From contig UQXC01000001.1 of the NCBI GenBank assembly GCA_900544995.1, positions 37,834 to 101,833 on the forward strand: DNA of 64,000 bases, read 5' to 3'. The number at the start of each line of letters is the position of its first letter. Position 1 is the first letter of the stretch. Under the pieces are notes generated by a model, which was given only the letters and a program-made list of their open reading frames with translations, was not told the DNA's origin and did not search any database. The position numbers and the translations under genes were made by a program. This document shows, piece after piece, positions 7,099 through 15,933 of the stretch. The DNA is from an uncultured Collinsella sp. (GTDB taxonomy: Bacteria; Actinomycetota; Coriobacteriia; Coriobacteriales; Coriobacteriaceae).

Positions 7099-8418
7099 AT
7101 GCCTACCGATTCCATCCGTAATGCCGCGTTTTGCGATGTTTTGAACCGCGAGCTTGTCTGCGCGCTCGGCTGTACCGAGCCCATTGCCGTTGCCTATGCA
7201 GCAGCGCTGGCGAGCCAGACGCTCGGTTGCGAGCCCGATCATATGGATGTTGCCTGCTCGGGCAACATCATCAAGAACGTCAAGAGCGTGACCGTGCCCA
7301 ACTCGGGCGGTATGCACGGTATTGAGGCCGCGGCCGTGCTGGGTGCCGTGGGCGGCGACGCTAAGAGCGCGCTCGAGGTGCTCGAGAGCGTTGACGATGA
7401 AGACCGTGCTCGCGTGGCCGAGCTCCTCGCCGACGCCGACTACTGCGATGTGTCGCTTGTCGAGGGTGTGCCCAACCTCTACATCAAGGTGACTGCGACG
7501 GCCGGGGGCCATACCGCGGTCGTCGAGATTACCGATCACCACACCAATGTCACGTGCCATACCCTCGACGGTATTCCGGTGTGCGGCAAGTCGGCGGGGG
7601 AGTGTGCCGCCTGCGCCGAGCGCGTCGTGGCCGAGCGGGCGGCAGATAACGCCGATACGCACATGTCGATTGAGACCATCATCGACTTTATCGAGGACGG
7701 TGACATTGAGGACGCCCGCGCTGCCGTTGAGCGTCAGATTGAGCTGAATGCCGCAATCAGTGCCGAGGGCCTTGCGCACGCTTGGGGCGCCGAGGTGGGT
7801 CGTACGCTGCTGGGTGCTCGTGCCGATGACGTCGCCTGCCGTGCCCGTGCCCGTGCGGCCGCCGGATCCGACGCTCGCATGAACGGCTGCGCGCTGCCGG
7901 TCGCCATTGTGTGTGGCTCGGGCAATCAGGGAATTACCTGCGCATTGCCCGTCATGGAGTATGCTGAGTTCCTGCGCTGCGACCACGAGCACCTGGTGCG
8001 CGCCGTGATGCTGTCCGATCTTATCGCCGTGCATATCAAGAGCTATATTGGTGCGCTCTCGGCGTTTTGCGGTGCTATTTGCGCCGCGTGCGGCGCCGGC
8101 GCCGCGATTACCTGGCTGTGCGGTGGCACGCGCGAGCAGATTGGCGCGACGGTCTCGAATACGCTCGGTAACGTGGGCGGCATCGTGTGCGACGGTGCCA
8201 AGGCGAGCTGTGCCGCCAAGATCTCGGCTGCCGTCGATGCGGCGATCCTGGGCCATGATATGGCCATGCAGGGCCGCGGCTTCCGCGCCGGCGAGGGCCT
8301 GATCCAGGATACCGTTGAGCAGACAATCGCCAGCATGGGCTACGTGGGCCGCGTAGGCATGAAGGACACCGACATCGAGATCCTCAACATCATGATCGGT
8401 AAAACCCAGGTCTGCTAG
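7099..8418 (+). CDS. L-cysteine desulfidase / SDH-alpha-like Fe-S lyase (UPF0597, CyuA/YhaM family)
   Basis: A 439-residue member of the UPF0597 group, related to the alpha part of iron-sulfur L-serine dehydratases. Characterised relatives release sulfide from L-cysteine and bind a [4Fe-4S] cluster. The N-terminal motif GCTEPIAVA, around residues 25-33, carries the first conserved cysteine. Further cysteines cluster in the C-terminal third (region CGAICAACGAG). The ribosome binding site AAGCAGGAG precedes the ATG at 7099. The gene stands alone, with rpiB divergent upstream and a palindrome at the 3' side. Cysteine desulfidase is favoured over serine ammonia-lyase, but the substrate is not decided by sequence. 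Confidence 0.8.
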   Translation: MPTDSIRNAAFCDVLNRELVCALGCTEPIAVAYAAALASQTLGCEPDHMDVACSGNIIKNVKSVTVPNSGGMHGIEAAAVLGAVGGDAKSALEVLESVDDEDRARVAELLADADYCDVSLVEGVPNLYIKVTATAGGHTAVVEITDHHTNVTCHTLDGIPVCGKSAGECAACAERVVAERAADNADTHMSIETIIDFIEDGDIEDARAAVERQIELNAAISAEGLAHAWGAEVGRTLLGARADDVACRARARAAAGSDARMNGCALPVAIVCGSGNQGITCALPVMEYAEFLRCDHEHLVRAVMLSDLIAVHIKSYIGALSAFCGAICAACGAGAAITWLCGGTREQIGATVSNTLGNVGGIVCDGAKASCAAKISAAVDAAILGHDMAMQGRGFRAGEGLIQDTVEQTIASMGYVGRVGMKDTDIEILNIMIGKTQVC

Positions 8419-8424
8419 ATATTA

Positions 8425-8491
8425 AGTTGCGGTGAGATAGTTCCTAAAATTACCCGGGTGAGGGGCAAACAGGAACTATCTCACCGCAACT
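8425..8491. repeat. Palindromic repeat family A, copy 1
   Basis: Perfect 21-bp inverted repeat (8425-8445 with 8471-8491), 25-base loop. The outer sequence AGTTGCGGTGA is shared with copies at 16984, 40549 and 41829. The inner sequence differs (GATAGTTCCT) but is matched in the opposite arm. It lies seven bases after the stop codon of the desulfidase gene and 20 bases from the convergent HAD gene, so it may serve as terminator for both. Confidence 0.85.
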
Positions 8492-8510
8492 GCGCTAGAT
8501 GTTCTGGCGC

Positions 8511-9269
8511 CTACGATAGTTCGTCGGCTATTTGGTGCTCGTAGAAGGCCTCGATTACGGCGTTAAAGTCGCGGGCGAAGTCTTCCATGGTTCCGCGCCA
8601 GGTGGCTCGGCTGGGCTTGCCTTGGCCCACAAAGGCGGTTTGGATGCCGCAATCGGGGGACGGGAAGTCGCGTTTGGGATCGTTGCCCACCATAAGGACC
8701 TCGTGCGGTTCGAGCCCCATCACCTGAAGCTGCTCTAGATAGTAGGTGGCATCGGGCTTGCAGCGGGTGGTGTTTCCCATGTGCGTGACGAGCTCAAAGG
8801 GAGCGTCGGCCAGGTCGCCCCAACCCATGCGGCACTCGATGGCCCCCTGGGGAAAGCTGGGGTTGGTAAAGAGCGCGCAACGCAGCCCTGCGTCCTGTAC
8901 GGCCTGGAGCGCGGCGTGTGCGCCCGGCATGGCGTGGGCGTTAATGACATCGTCGTTCTTGTACGGAAGAACTTCGCGGTCATAGTAGGTAAACGCCTCG
9001 TAGATGAGGGGATCGGAGAGGCGGATCCCGCATCGGCGCTCGACCTCTTCTTGGTAAAACTCAAGATTGGTTCGGTTGTCCGTGCCGCTGCGGCGATTGG
9101 CGTTGAGGTCGACCAGGATGGTGCCGAGGCGTGCCATCGTGCCACCGCGGCTGCGGCGCCCGATATCCGCGAGCATCGAAGAGACATCCTTAAAATAGCG
9201 AAGGATGAACGCGTTGAGGTTGATGCTGAGAAGCGTCTCGTCCATATCGAAAACGACTGCTTTGAGCAC
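8511..9269 (-). CDS. HAD-superfamily hydrolase (IA-like)
   Basis: A 252-residue haloacid dehalogenase-type phosphatase. Motif I is FDMDETLL at residues 7-14. A helical cap follows, then the threonine motif region ALFTNPSFP and the motif III/IV region ending GNDPKRDF. The D-x-D pair is intact. The start at 9269 gives MLKAVVFDMDETLL, and an upstream extension is not supported. The gene is convergent with the desulfidase gene across the family A palindrome. The substrate is unknown, and HAD proteins of this class act on small phosphorylated metabolites. Confidence 0.85.
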   Translation of the reverse strand: MLKAVVFDMDETLLSINLNAFILRYFKDVSSMLADIGRRSRGGTMARLGTILVDLNANRRSGTDNRTNLEFYQEEVERRCGIRLSDPLIYEAFTYYDREVLPYKNDDVINAHAMPGAHAALQAVQDAGLRCALFTNPSFPQGAIECRMGWGDLADAPFELVTHMGNTTRCKPDATYYLEQLQVMGLEPHEVLMVGNDPKRDFPSPDCGIQTAFVGQGKPSRATWRGTMEDFARDFNAVIEAFYEHQIADELS

Positions 9270-9584
9270 GCGGGCACCTTTCTCGAAAAATCGATCTAGA
9301 ATCGTTGGCTCCGGATACTTTACCCCAAAGCCGAATGCCTAGCCGGTTATCGTCAAGTTGCGGAGACGTGTGTTCATAAGATTACGAAAAAGTCTCCACA
9401 CGAGTAAAAAATCGCAGTTCACGCTTGAAATCGAACTCATTTCCCCGTAACCTATACGAACGTGATTGCATAAGCGTCACATTAGTATCTGTCGGCTCCC
9501 GAGTGTTCCTAAACGTTGTGTGCTTGTCGCACCCTTCTGTAGGTCCTAGCAATCGGGGCCCCGTAGTTCGAAAGGGGTCCACCT
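9270..9584. other. Leader region between HAD gene and rpsA
   Basis: No gene is seen. GGAGAC (9362-9367) can pair with GTCTCC (9392-9397), and the overlapping CGTGTG (9367-9372) can pair with CACACG (9397-9402); the two pairings share bases. The region must contain promoters for both flanking genes and the rpsA 5' leader, but no convincing -35/-10 pair stands out. Confidence 0.4.
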
Positions 9585-10751
9585 TTGAGTGAGATTCAGA
9601 ACTCGTCCATTTTCTCTCTTGACGATGTCAATGAGGAGGAGATGAACAACCTCATCGACGGTACGATTACCGACTTTGATGAGGGCGATCTCGTTAACGG
9701 CACTGTCGTTAAGATCGAGCATGACGAGGTGCTCGTTGACATCGGATTCAAGTCCGAGGGCGTTATCCCGGTCCGCGAGCTGTCCATCCGCAAGGACGCT
9801 AACCCTGCAGACATCGTTGCACTCGGTGATCCCATCGAGGCTCTGGTTCTCCAGAAGGAGGACAAGGACGGTCGTCTGGTCCTGTCCAAGAAGCGTGCCG
9901 AGTACGAGCGTGCTTGGAACCGCATCGAGGAGAAGTTCAACTCCGGCGAGAACGTCGAGGGCGAGGTTATCGAGGTTGTCAAGGGCGGCCTGATCCTCGA
10001 CATCGGCCTGCGTGGCTTCCTGCCTGCTTCCCTCGTCGACCTCCGTCGCGTCAAGGACCTCACCTCTTACATGGGCACCCGCATCGAGGCCCGCGTCATC
10101 GAGATGGACCGCAACCGCAACAACGTTGTCCTCTCCCGTCGCGTCGTGCTCGAGGAGTCCCGTAAGGCCGAGCGCTCCGAGATCCTGTCCAAGCTCAAGT
10201 CTGGCATGCGTCTCCAGGGCACCGTTTCCTCCATCGTCGACTTCGGCGCCTTCGTCGACCTCGGCGGTATCGACGGCCTCATCCACATCTCCGAGCTCTC
10301 TTGGAACCACGTCAACCATCCTTCCGAGGTTGTCAAGGTCGGCCAGGAGGTCGAGGTCGAGGTTCTCGACGTCGATCTCAACCGCGAGCGCATCTCCCTG
10401 GGTCTCAAGCAGACCACCGAGGATCCGTGGCGCGCACTGGTCAAGAAGTACCCCGTCGGCGCTATTGTCGAGGGCACTGTGACCAAGCTTGTCCCGTTCG
10501 GCGCTTTCGTCGATCTGGGCGAGGGCATCGAGGGCCTGGTGCACATCTCCGAGATGGCCAACAAGCACGTCGATCAGCCTTCTCAGGTCACCCACGTGGG
10601 CGACAAGGTTCAGGTCAAGGTCATGGAGATCGACCTCGACCGTCGTCGTATCTCCCTGTCCATGAAGTCCGCTGCTGAGACTCTGGGCGTCGAGATCGAG
10701 GTCACCCCGCTGCCTTCCGAGAAGAAGGACGAGGAGACCGATGCCGAGTAA
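9585..10751 (+). CDS. rpsA: Small ribosomal subunit protein S1, four S1 domains
   Basis: RNA-binding protein of the 30S subunit that helps to load mRNAs. Four OB-fold S1 domains can be followed at about residues 34-103, 121-185, 205-275 and 290-360; the last two carry the classic FGAFVDLG and HISE signatures. The 388-residue length is the actinobacterial/Firmicutes form rather than the six-domain proteobacterial form. The start is TTG at 9585, six bases after GAAAGGGG. Alternative ATG starts are internal to domain 1. The acidic C-terminal tail ends EEKKDEETDAE-like. A perfect terminator follows. Confidence 0.95.
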   Translation: MSEIQNSSIFSLDDVNEEEMNNLIDGTITDFDEGDLVNGTVVKIEHDEVLVDIGFKSEGVIPVRELSIRKDANPADIVALGDPIEALVLQKEDKDGRLVLSKKRAEYERAWNRIEEKFNSGENVEGEVIEVVKGGLILDIGLRGFLPASLVDLRRVKDLTSYMGTRIEARVIEMDRNRNNVVLSRRVVLEESRKAERSEILSKLKSGMRLQGTVSSIVDFGAFVDLGGIDGLIHISELSWNHVNHPSEVVKVGQEVEVEVLDVDLNRERISLGLKQTTEDPWRALVKKYPVGAIVEGTVTKLVPFGAFVDLGEGIEGLVHISEMANKHVDQPSQVTHVGDKVQVKVMEIDLDRRRISLSMKSAAETLGVEIEVTPLPSEKKDEETDAE

Positions 10752-10775
10752 ATCGGTTTGACGATCACTTGTTTT

Positions 10776-10810
10776 AAGGGATCCGTCCGCAATGGACGGA
10801 TCCCTTTTTG
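10776..10810 (+). terminator. Terminator of rpsA
   Basis: Perfect 13-bp stem (10776-10788 with 10794-10806), 5-nt loop, followed by a T-run to 10809. Confidence 0.9.
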
Positions 10811-11038
10811 CATTTGACGCCGAGATGCGCGATGCTGCCGGGCTGTCCACAGGCTATTGGATTGTCGGTGCATGAAAAAATGCCGACATCCCGCCTCGGG
10901 GAGGAGGCGGGAACGCACCGAGTAGACGGAGGGGTGCGGAGCGCGGTCGCGTCTCGACTGACGACGTTGCCCATCGACAGGACCATTGTAACGCATGGCG
11001 GTTCTTGGTTTATCGTGTCGAGCGTTTGCGTTGTGCCA
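10811..11038. other. Non-coding spacer between rpsA and rnpB
   Basis: No ORF with a ribosome binding site is seen. A 9-bp perfect hairpin (10889-10897 with 10904-10912) stands in the middle. It could be a second terminator or part of a small RNA; nothing decides this. Confidence 0.4.
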
Positions 11039-11065
11039 TTGCCTGCGGCAACGGTGTGTTACACT
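11039..11065 (+). promoter_or_regulatory. Possible rnpB promoter
   Basis: TTGCCT (11039-11044) and TACACT (11060-11065) are spaced by 15 bases. The -10 ends 11 bases before the first base of the RNase P helix P1, consistent with a start at about 11072-11077. Confidence 0.45.
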
Positions 11066-11076
11066 CTTGCACTGCT

Positions 11077-11432
11077 GAGTGGGCCAGACGGTCGCGCGAT
11101 GTGCTGCTTGCAGCACGCGTGAGGAAAGTCCGGGCTCCAGAGGGCGGGATGCCGGCTAACGGCCGGGCGGAGTGATCCGACGGAAAGCGCCGCAGAAAAG
11201 AAGACTCCCACCTGCGCCGCAAGGCGTAAAGGGAAAAGCTGAAACGGTGGTGTAAGAGACCACCAGCGTCGTGGCAACACGGCGGCTTGGCAAGCCCCAT
11301 CCGGAGCAAGCGCGAATAGGAACGCTATGGGCCGGCCCGGTCCGCGTTCGGGTAGCGTGCGTGGAGCTGCATGGTAACGTGCAGACAAGATAAATGACCG
11401 TTCACGACAGAACCCGGCTTATCGGCCCACTC
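11077..11432 (+). ncRNA. rnpB: RNase P RNA, bacterial type A
   Basis: Catalytic RNA that removes the 5' leader of pre-tRNAs. Universal elements are visible: GAGGAAAGTCCGGGCTCC near 11130, the P4-region ACAGAACCCGGCTTATCGG near 11405, and GAATAGGAACGC in between. The ends pair as helix P1 (GAGTGGGC at 11077 with GCCCACTC ending 11432). The length of about 356 nt is normal for type A. The exact ends are taken from the P1 pairing. Confidence 0.95.
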
Positions 11433-11449
11433 GGCACTTTGTTGACGCT

Positions 11450-11549
11450 GCGACGGCGTCAGCTGGCCGATTTGGCGCTCATTCGTCGGTCGCCGCCATA
11501 AGGCGTGCTCCCTCCTCTTTCGGGCCAAATCGACTCAGCTGACGCCGTC
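11450..11549. repeat. Long imperfect inverted repeat after rnpB
   Basis: A segment of about 25 bases (11450-11474) and its near inverted copy (11524-11549) include a perfect 13-14 bp block, GACGGCGTCAGCTG against CAGCTGACGCCGTC. The centre is about 50 bases. It starts just past rnpB, and no T-run follows. It may terminate rnpB or be an intergenic repeat of the same kind as that at 717-846. Confidence 0.65.
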
Positions 11550-11663
11550 TCGCTGTCTTTGCCTGATCATCGGCGTCGCCGTTCTATTTATCGGGGTTAT
11601 CGGTACGGCCTTTGCCGTATTATTGAGGCTGTTTGTTGCCGCGCTTAGTTTTGTTAAGGGGCT

Positions 11664-12302
11664 TTGTTGGACAGCTATTTTACTCTGCAATCGAATAATG
11701 AGGCTACGGGCGAGTTTGTGGACCGCAAGAGCCGGTTTATTGCCCAGCTGGTCCATATTGAGTCCGAGGATGAGGCGAATGCCTTTATCGAGATGGTTCG
11801 CAAGCGTCATTACGACGCTCGACACAATGTTCCCGCGTGGATTTTGGTCGATGGACGCGAGCGCCAGAGCGATGATGGTGAGCCGAGCCGCACGAGCGGT
11901 ATGCCGACGCTCGAGGTGTTGCGCGGTGCGGAGCTCAAAAATGTTTGCTGCGTAGTGACGCGCTATTTTGGCGGCACGCTGTTGGGGCCGGGCGGCCTGG
12001 TTCGCGCCTATACTGCGGCGACGCAAGCGGCGGTGGCCGCGGCTCAGGAGGCCGGGCGGATCGTCGAGATGACGAGTGTCGTGCCTGTTGACGTGCATGT
12101 GGCCTATCCGCAGTATGAGCAGGTGCTTCGCTTGGCCCAGGATTCCGGTGCCAAGGTTTCGGATACCGAGTACGCGGATGCCGTGACACTTCATTTGGTG
12201 TTTAAGGCGGGGGAGCAGGAGTCGTTTTGCGCTAAGATGCGCGAGCTTATGGCGGGGCGCGAAGAGATTGAGGTCAGCACTCCCGAATTTGCCGAGTTCT
12301 AA
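11664..12302 (+). CDS. YigZ/IMPACT family protein
   Basis: A 212-residue protein of the UPF0029/IMPACT family. The N-terminal IMPACT domain contains DRKSRFIAQL and the signature region DDGEPSRTSGMP, followed by VTRYFGGTLLGPGGLVRAY, which is diagnostic. A C-terminal DUF1949-type ferredoxin-like fold follows from about residue 135. Bacterial relatives bind nucleic acids or ribosomes and have unclear function. The start is TTG at 11664 (or 11667) after TTAAGGGGC; there is no ATG near. A terminator follows directly. Confidence 0.9.
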   Translation: MLDSYFTLQSNNEATGEFVDRKSRFIAQLVHIESEDEANAFIEMVRKRHYDARHNVPAWILVDGRERQSDDGEPSRTSGMPTLEVLRGAELKNVCCVVTRYFGGTLLGPGGLVRAYTAATQAAVAAAQEAGRIVEMTSVVPVDVHVAYPQYEQVLRLAQDSGAKVSDTEYADAVTLHLVFKAGEQESFCAKMRELMAGREEIEVSTPEFAEF

Positions 12303-12305
12303 CGG

Positions 12306-12357
12306 CGACGGCCGGCGTGCTTTTGGACGGATCCCAAGCACACCGACCGTCGTTTTA
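12306..12357 (+). terminator. Terminator of the yigZ-type gene
   Basis: A 17-position stem with two mismatches (12306-12322 with 12336-12352) is followed by TTTTA. It starts three bases after the stop and also faces the convergent gene ending at 12370. Confidence 0.8.
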
Positions 12358-12369
12358 TGTCGCTGCCGT

Positions 12370-12816
12370 TTACTCGGCGAGCTGCTTTAGTACATCACAG
12401 GCGATTTCGACGGCATCGTCGATGCAACCGGGACAGCTGCGGAGCGGACCCTTGTCCGATCCGATGCCCTTGAGCGTGCCGCAGACGGTCGTCGTGTTCT
12501 TCTCGCCAAAGCGCTTGGCAATCTCGCGCGACAGCTTGTAGGTCTGGCCCTTGGTCTTCGGGTTTTCCATGCCATCGCTCATTACAAAGCCCATGATGGC
12601 CACGGCGCCCGAGATGGCGCCGCAGGTCTCGGTCATACCGCCCATGCCGGCGCCAAAGCCCTCGGTGAGGGTAAAGGCGACCTGGGGGTCGAGCCCGACA
12701 GCGGGCGCGAGCGTGCAGGCGACGGCCTGGGCGCAGTTAAAGCCACGGGCGTGGTATTCGGCAGCCTGAGCCTGACAGGCGGTGATGTCGAGCTGGGCCG
12801 TATCGATTTGCTTCAT
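12370..12816 (-). CDS. C-GCAxxG-C-C family putative redox protein
   Basis: A 148-residue protein with the pattern that names the family: FNCAQAV...G at about residues 25-31, then ETCGAISGA, and a C-terminal CPGCIDDAVEIAC block. Conserved cysteines suggest a metal or disulfide redox site, and the biological role is unknown. The start at 12816 is set by AAGGAGACAACG immediately upstream on the minus strand. A longer in-frame ORF upstream lacks such a site. It is divergent from the sulfhydrylase gene. Confidence 0.85.
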   Translation of the reverse strand: MKQIDTAQLDITACQAQAAEYHARGFNCAQAVACTLAPAVGLDPQVAFTLTEGFGAGMGGMTETCGAISGAVAIMGFVMSDGMENPKTKGQTYKLSREIAKRFGEKNTTTVCGTLKGIGSDKGPLRSCPGCIDDAVEIACDVLKQLAE

Positions 12817-13046
12817 CGTTGTCTCCTTGGTTACGGTGTACCCGCCTATGGTACCCGTGACGGGGCATGTAATCATCGAGAGCTTCATGTATGCCTCGTT
12901 TTTATCTATCGAGCAAATGCCCAAGGCTTGAGATAAATACCTCTGATCAATTTGTCCCTTAACCTACCTTGGGGATGGGTTGAGAGGGGTGCAGGGTAGC
13001 GGTATCGTGAACCGAATAAAATGTAACCCAGGCAAGGGAGCTAGAT

Positions 13047-14330
13047 ATGAGCGAGCAGACCATCGGAACTACATGTGTTCAGGGCGGCTATCACCCGGGA
13101 GATGCGGAGCCGCGCCAGGTGCCCATCTACCAGTCCACCACGTGGAAGTACGACACGTCCGAGCACATGGGTAAGCTGTTTGACCTAGAGGAGTCGGGCT
13201 ACTTCTACAGCCGTTTGCAGAACCCCACGTGCGATCTCGTTGCCGCCAAGATCTGCGAGATGGAGGGCGGCACCGCTGCGATGCTCACGAGCTCGGGCAT
13301 GGCTGCGAATTTCCTCGCGATCTTTAACGTGGTCGGTGCCGGCGATCATGTGGTCGCGAGCTCTGCCATTTACGGCGGTACGTATAACCTGCTCGCCCAC
13401 ACCATGGGCCGCATGGGCGTGACCTGCACGTTCGTTGCCCCCGACTGCACCGACGAGGAGCTCGAGGCGGCATTTGAGCCCAATACCAAGCTCGTCTTTG
13501 GCGAGACGATCGCCAACCCCGCCCTTGCTGTGCTCGATATTGAGCGCTTTGCCAAGGCCGCACATGACCACGGCGTGCCGCTGATGGTCGACAACACCTT
13601 CCCGACGCCCGTGATGTGCCGTCCCTTTGAGTGGGGCGCCGACATCGTTACGCACTCCACCACCAAGTACATGGATGGACATGCTGCCTACCTGGGTGGC
13701 GTGATTGTCGACCACGGCCAGTTTGACTGGATGGCCCATGCAGACAAGTTCCCGGGTCTCACCACGCCCGACGAGAGCTACCACGGCGTGACGTATGCCG
13801 AGAAGTTCGGTCGCGAGGGTGCCTTCATTACCAAGGCAACCGCTCAGCTCATGCGCGACCTCGGCCCCATGCAGAACCCGCAGGCGGCGTTCTTCTTGAA
13901 CAGCTCGCTCGAGAGCCTGCATGTGCGCATGCCGCGTCATTGCGAGAACGGCCTGGCCGTTGCCAAGTTCCTGCAGAGCCATCCCAAGGTGCGCTTCGTG
14001 AGCTATCCGGGCCTGGAGGGCGACAAGTACTATGACCTCGCTCAGAAGTACATGCCAAACGGTACCTGCGGCGTTGTGAGCTTTGGCTTTAATGCTGGTC
14101 GCGCGGCGGCCGAGACCTTTATGAAGAGCCTCAAGCTCGCCCAGATCGCCACGCATGTGGCCGACGCCCGCACCTGCTGCCTGCATCCCGCTAATGCCAC
14201 GCATCGTCAGATGAACGATGAGGAGCTCATCGCCTGTGGCATCTCCGCCGACATGGTGCGCCTGTCGTGCGGCCTCGAGGATACGGCCGATCTGATTGCC
14301 GACCTTGAGCAGGCGCTCGAGCAGTGCTAG
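13047..14330 (+). CDS. metY: O-acetylhomoserine aminocarboxypropyltransferase (sulfhydrylase)
   Basis: PLP enzyme of the Cys/Met metabolism family. The schiff-base lysine is K207 in HSTTKYMDGH, preceded by VDNTFPTPVMCRP. The 427-residue length and the long active-site insert around residues 240-275 fit O-acetylhomoserine sulfhydrylase better than cystathionine gamma-synthase (about 380 residues). It would make homocysteine from O-acetylhomoserine and sulfide. The ribosome binding site AAGGGAG precedes the ATG at 13047. The gene is monocistronic with its own terminator. Methionine gamma-lyase activity is a possible alternative within this family. Confidence 0.85.
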   Translation: MSEQTIGTTCVQGGYHPGDAEPRQVPIYQSTTWKYDTSEHMGKLFDLEESGYFYSRLQNPTCDLVAAKICEMEGGTAAMLTSSGMAANFLAIFNVVGAGDHVVASSAIYGGTYNLLAHTMGRMGVTCTFVAPDCTDEELEAAFEPNTKLVFGETIANPALAVLDIERFAKAAHDHGVPLMVDNTFPTPVMCRPFEWGADIVTHSTTKYMDGHAAYLGGVIVDHGQFDWMAHADKFPGLTTPDESYHGVTYAEKFGREGAFITKATAQLMRDLGPMQNPQAAFFLNSSLESLHVRMPRHCENGLAVAKFLQSHPKVRFVSYPGLEGDKYYDLAQKYMPNGTCGVVSFGFNAGRAAAETFMKSLKLAQIATHVADARTCCLHPANATHRQMNDEELIACGISADMVRLSCGLEDTADLIADLEQALEQC

Positions 14331-14398
14331 GCTAGCGTTCGCACAAGGCGCCGATGCTGGCAGAAAGCTTCGGTGGCCTTTCGTTCCGATTCCGTAGG

Positions 14399-14445
14399 CG
14401 GGACCCCAATTGCGACTGTTTACAGGCGATTGGGGCCCCGTTTTT
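14399..14445 (+). terminator. Terminator of metY
   Basis: A 12-position stem with one mismatch (14399-14410 with 14429-14440) is followed by TTTTT. The MFS gene starts 27 bases further on. Confidence 0.8.
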
Positions 14446-14471
14446 GCGTTGCGCCACTCGAAAGGATGGAT

Positions 14472-15776
14472 ATGGAGAAAACTGCAGAGCAGCTGCGCCG
14501 CGAGCATATTGCCCTAGAGGGCGACACCCATGGCAAGAACAAATGGGCGATTCTATTTACCGTGCTCATCATGACGTTTATGGTGTGTTTGGATTCGACC
14601 GTCGTGACCGTGGCGCTGCCCGTGATGCAAAAGGAGCTGGGCGTGGGCCTCGATCGCATTCAGCTGGTGAGCTCGGTGTACCTGCTTGCGACATGCGTGG
14701 CTATGTTGCCGTTTGGCCGTCTGGGCGACGTGCGCGGCAAGGTGAATGTGTTCCAGCTGGGCGTCTTCGTCTTTTCGGTCGGTTCGCTGCTGTGCGGCCT
14801 TTCGTCCTCGCTCGAGGTTCTTATCCTGGCACGCATTGTTCAGGGTGTCGGTTGCGCGGCGGCCATGGCCAACAACATGGGTATCATCACCGAGTCGTTT
14901 CCGGCGCGCGAACGAGGCCGTGCCATGGGTATTCTCGCGACCTTCGTGGCCCTCGGCATGATGTGTGGCCCCGTGCTCGGTGGCATGCTGGTGGCAAGCT
15001 TTCCCTGGGAGAGCATCTTCCTCATCAACCTGCCCATTGGCGTCATCTCGTTTATCGTGGGGCTCTACACGTTGCCGCATGTTAAGCCGGAGGCCGGCGA
15101 CCGTCCCATGTCCCTTGCCGAGGCCGCTCGTCGCTGCTTTGCAAATTCGGCCTTTACCATCAACCTTGCCTGCATGCTCATCGTGTTCGTTGGTATTGGC
15201 GCATCCGAGTTTATCCTGCCGTTCTATTTTCAGGACGCCCACGGCTTTGGTTCCGACATTTCCGGATTGCTGTTTTTGGCGCTGCCGATGGTGAATGCCT
15301 TTATCGGCCCGCTTTCGGGAACGGTTTCGGACCGTGTTGGCTGCGAGGGTCCTACGGCGGTTGGCCTGGGCGTGTACGTGTGCGGTCTCTTTGCGGTAAG
15401 CACGCTCGACGAGCACTCTTCTATCCCTGTGATCGTGTGCTGCGTCGCATTTATGTCGTGCGGTACGTCGATTTTCCAGAGCCCTAACAATTCGTTGTAT
15501 ATGGGCTCGGCTCCGCGCGAAGCACTCGGCTTCGCGGGCAGCCTGGGTAGCCTGGCGCGCTATGCGGGTATGGCACTCGGCATTACGGTGGCGTCGAATA
15601 TCCTGTATGGGCAGATGAGCGTGGCGATGGGCGAGGCCGTGACTAGTTTTGTTGCAGGCCGTCCGGATGTATTCCTATTCGGCTTTCGCTCGGTGTTCTA
15701 CGTGCTCATGGCTGTGGCCGCTGTGGGCTTTGCGCTCGCCATGGTGCGTTTGGTGAGGATGCGCGCCCGCCATTAG
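14472..15776 (+). CDS. MFS transporter, DHA2 (EmrB/QacA) type
   Basis: Inner membrane drug:H+ antiporter family protein, 434 residues. TM1 contains the DHA motif LDSTVVTVALPVM. Motif A (GRLGDVRGK) lies between TM2 and TM3, and motif C-like ALGMMCGPVLGG is in TM5. About 12 to 14 hydrophobic segments can be followed. ATG at 14472 is chosen over the one at 14466 because GAAAGG stands six bases ahead of it. The substrate is unknown. It follows the metY terminator and no regulator lies beside it. Confidence 0.88.
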   Translation: MEKTAEQLRREHIALEGDTHGKNKWAILFTVLIMTFMVCLDSTVVTVALPVMQKELGVGLDRIQLVSSVYLLATCVAMLPFGRLGDVRGKVNVFQLGVFVFSVGSLLCGLSSSLEVLILARIVQGVGCAAAMANNMGIITESFPARERGRAMGILATFVALGMMCGPVLGGMLVASFPWESIFLINLPIGVISFIVGLYTLPHVKPEAGDRPMSLAEAARRCFANSAFTINLACMLIVFVGIGASEFILPFYFQDAHGFGSDISGLLFLALPMVNAFIGPLSGTVSDRVGCEGPTAVGLGVYVCGLFAVSTLDEHSSIPVIVCCVAFMSCGTSIFQSPNNSLYMGSAPREALGFAGSLGSLARYAGMALGITVASNILYGQMSVAMGEAVTSFVAGRPDVFLFGFRSVFYVLMAVAAVGFALAMVRLVRMRARH

Positions 15777-15933
15777 TGCGTTGGGAGGCTGTCTGCCACG
15801 ATTTGCGTTGTCCCAAAAAGACTGGTTTGTGGTGCGATGCGGCTTGTGGGGCGGGCGGGGGTCGGTCCGTGGTAGACTATCGTACAACGTTTATTAATCG
15901 CGCGGTATCGTTGCCGCGAGAAGGGGTTGCGCC

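Noticed and set aside
8425..8491. CRISPR or phage attachment site at the palindromes
   Set aside because: The repeats are single inverted units far apart, without regular spacers, and no cas, integrase or phage genes are present.
11566..11700. A hydrophobic frame before the yigZ-type gene
   Set aside because: It encodes a TM-like stretch, but no start codon with a ribosome binding site exists upstream, and a TGA at 11443 closes the frame.
12925..13046. SAM riboswitch before metY
   Set aside because: The 122-base leader lacks the SAM-I and SAM-II core motifs that I can recognise.
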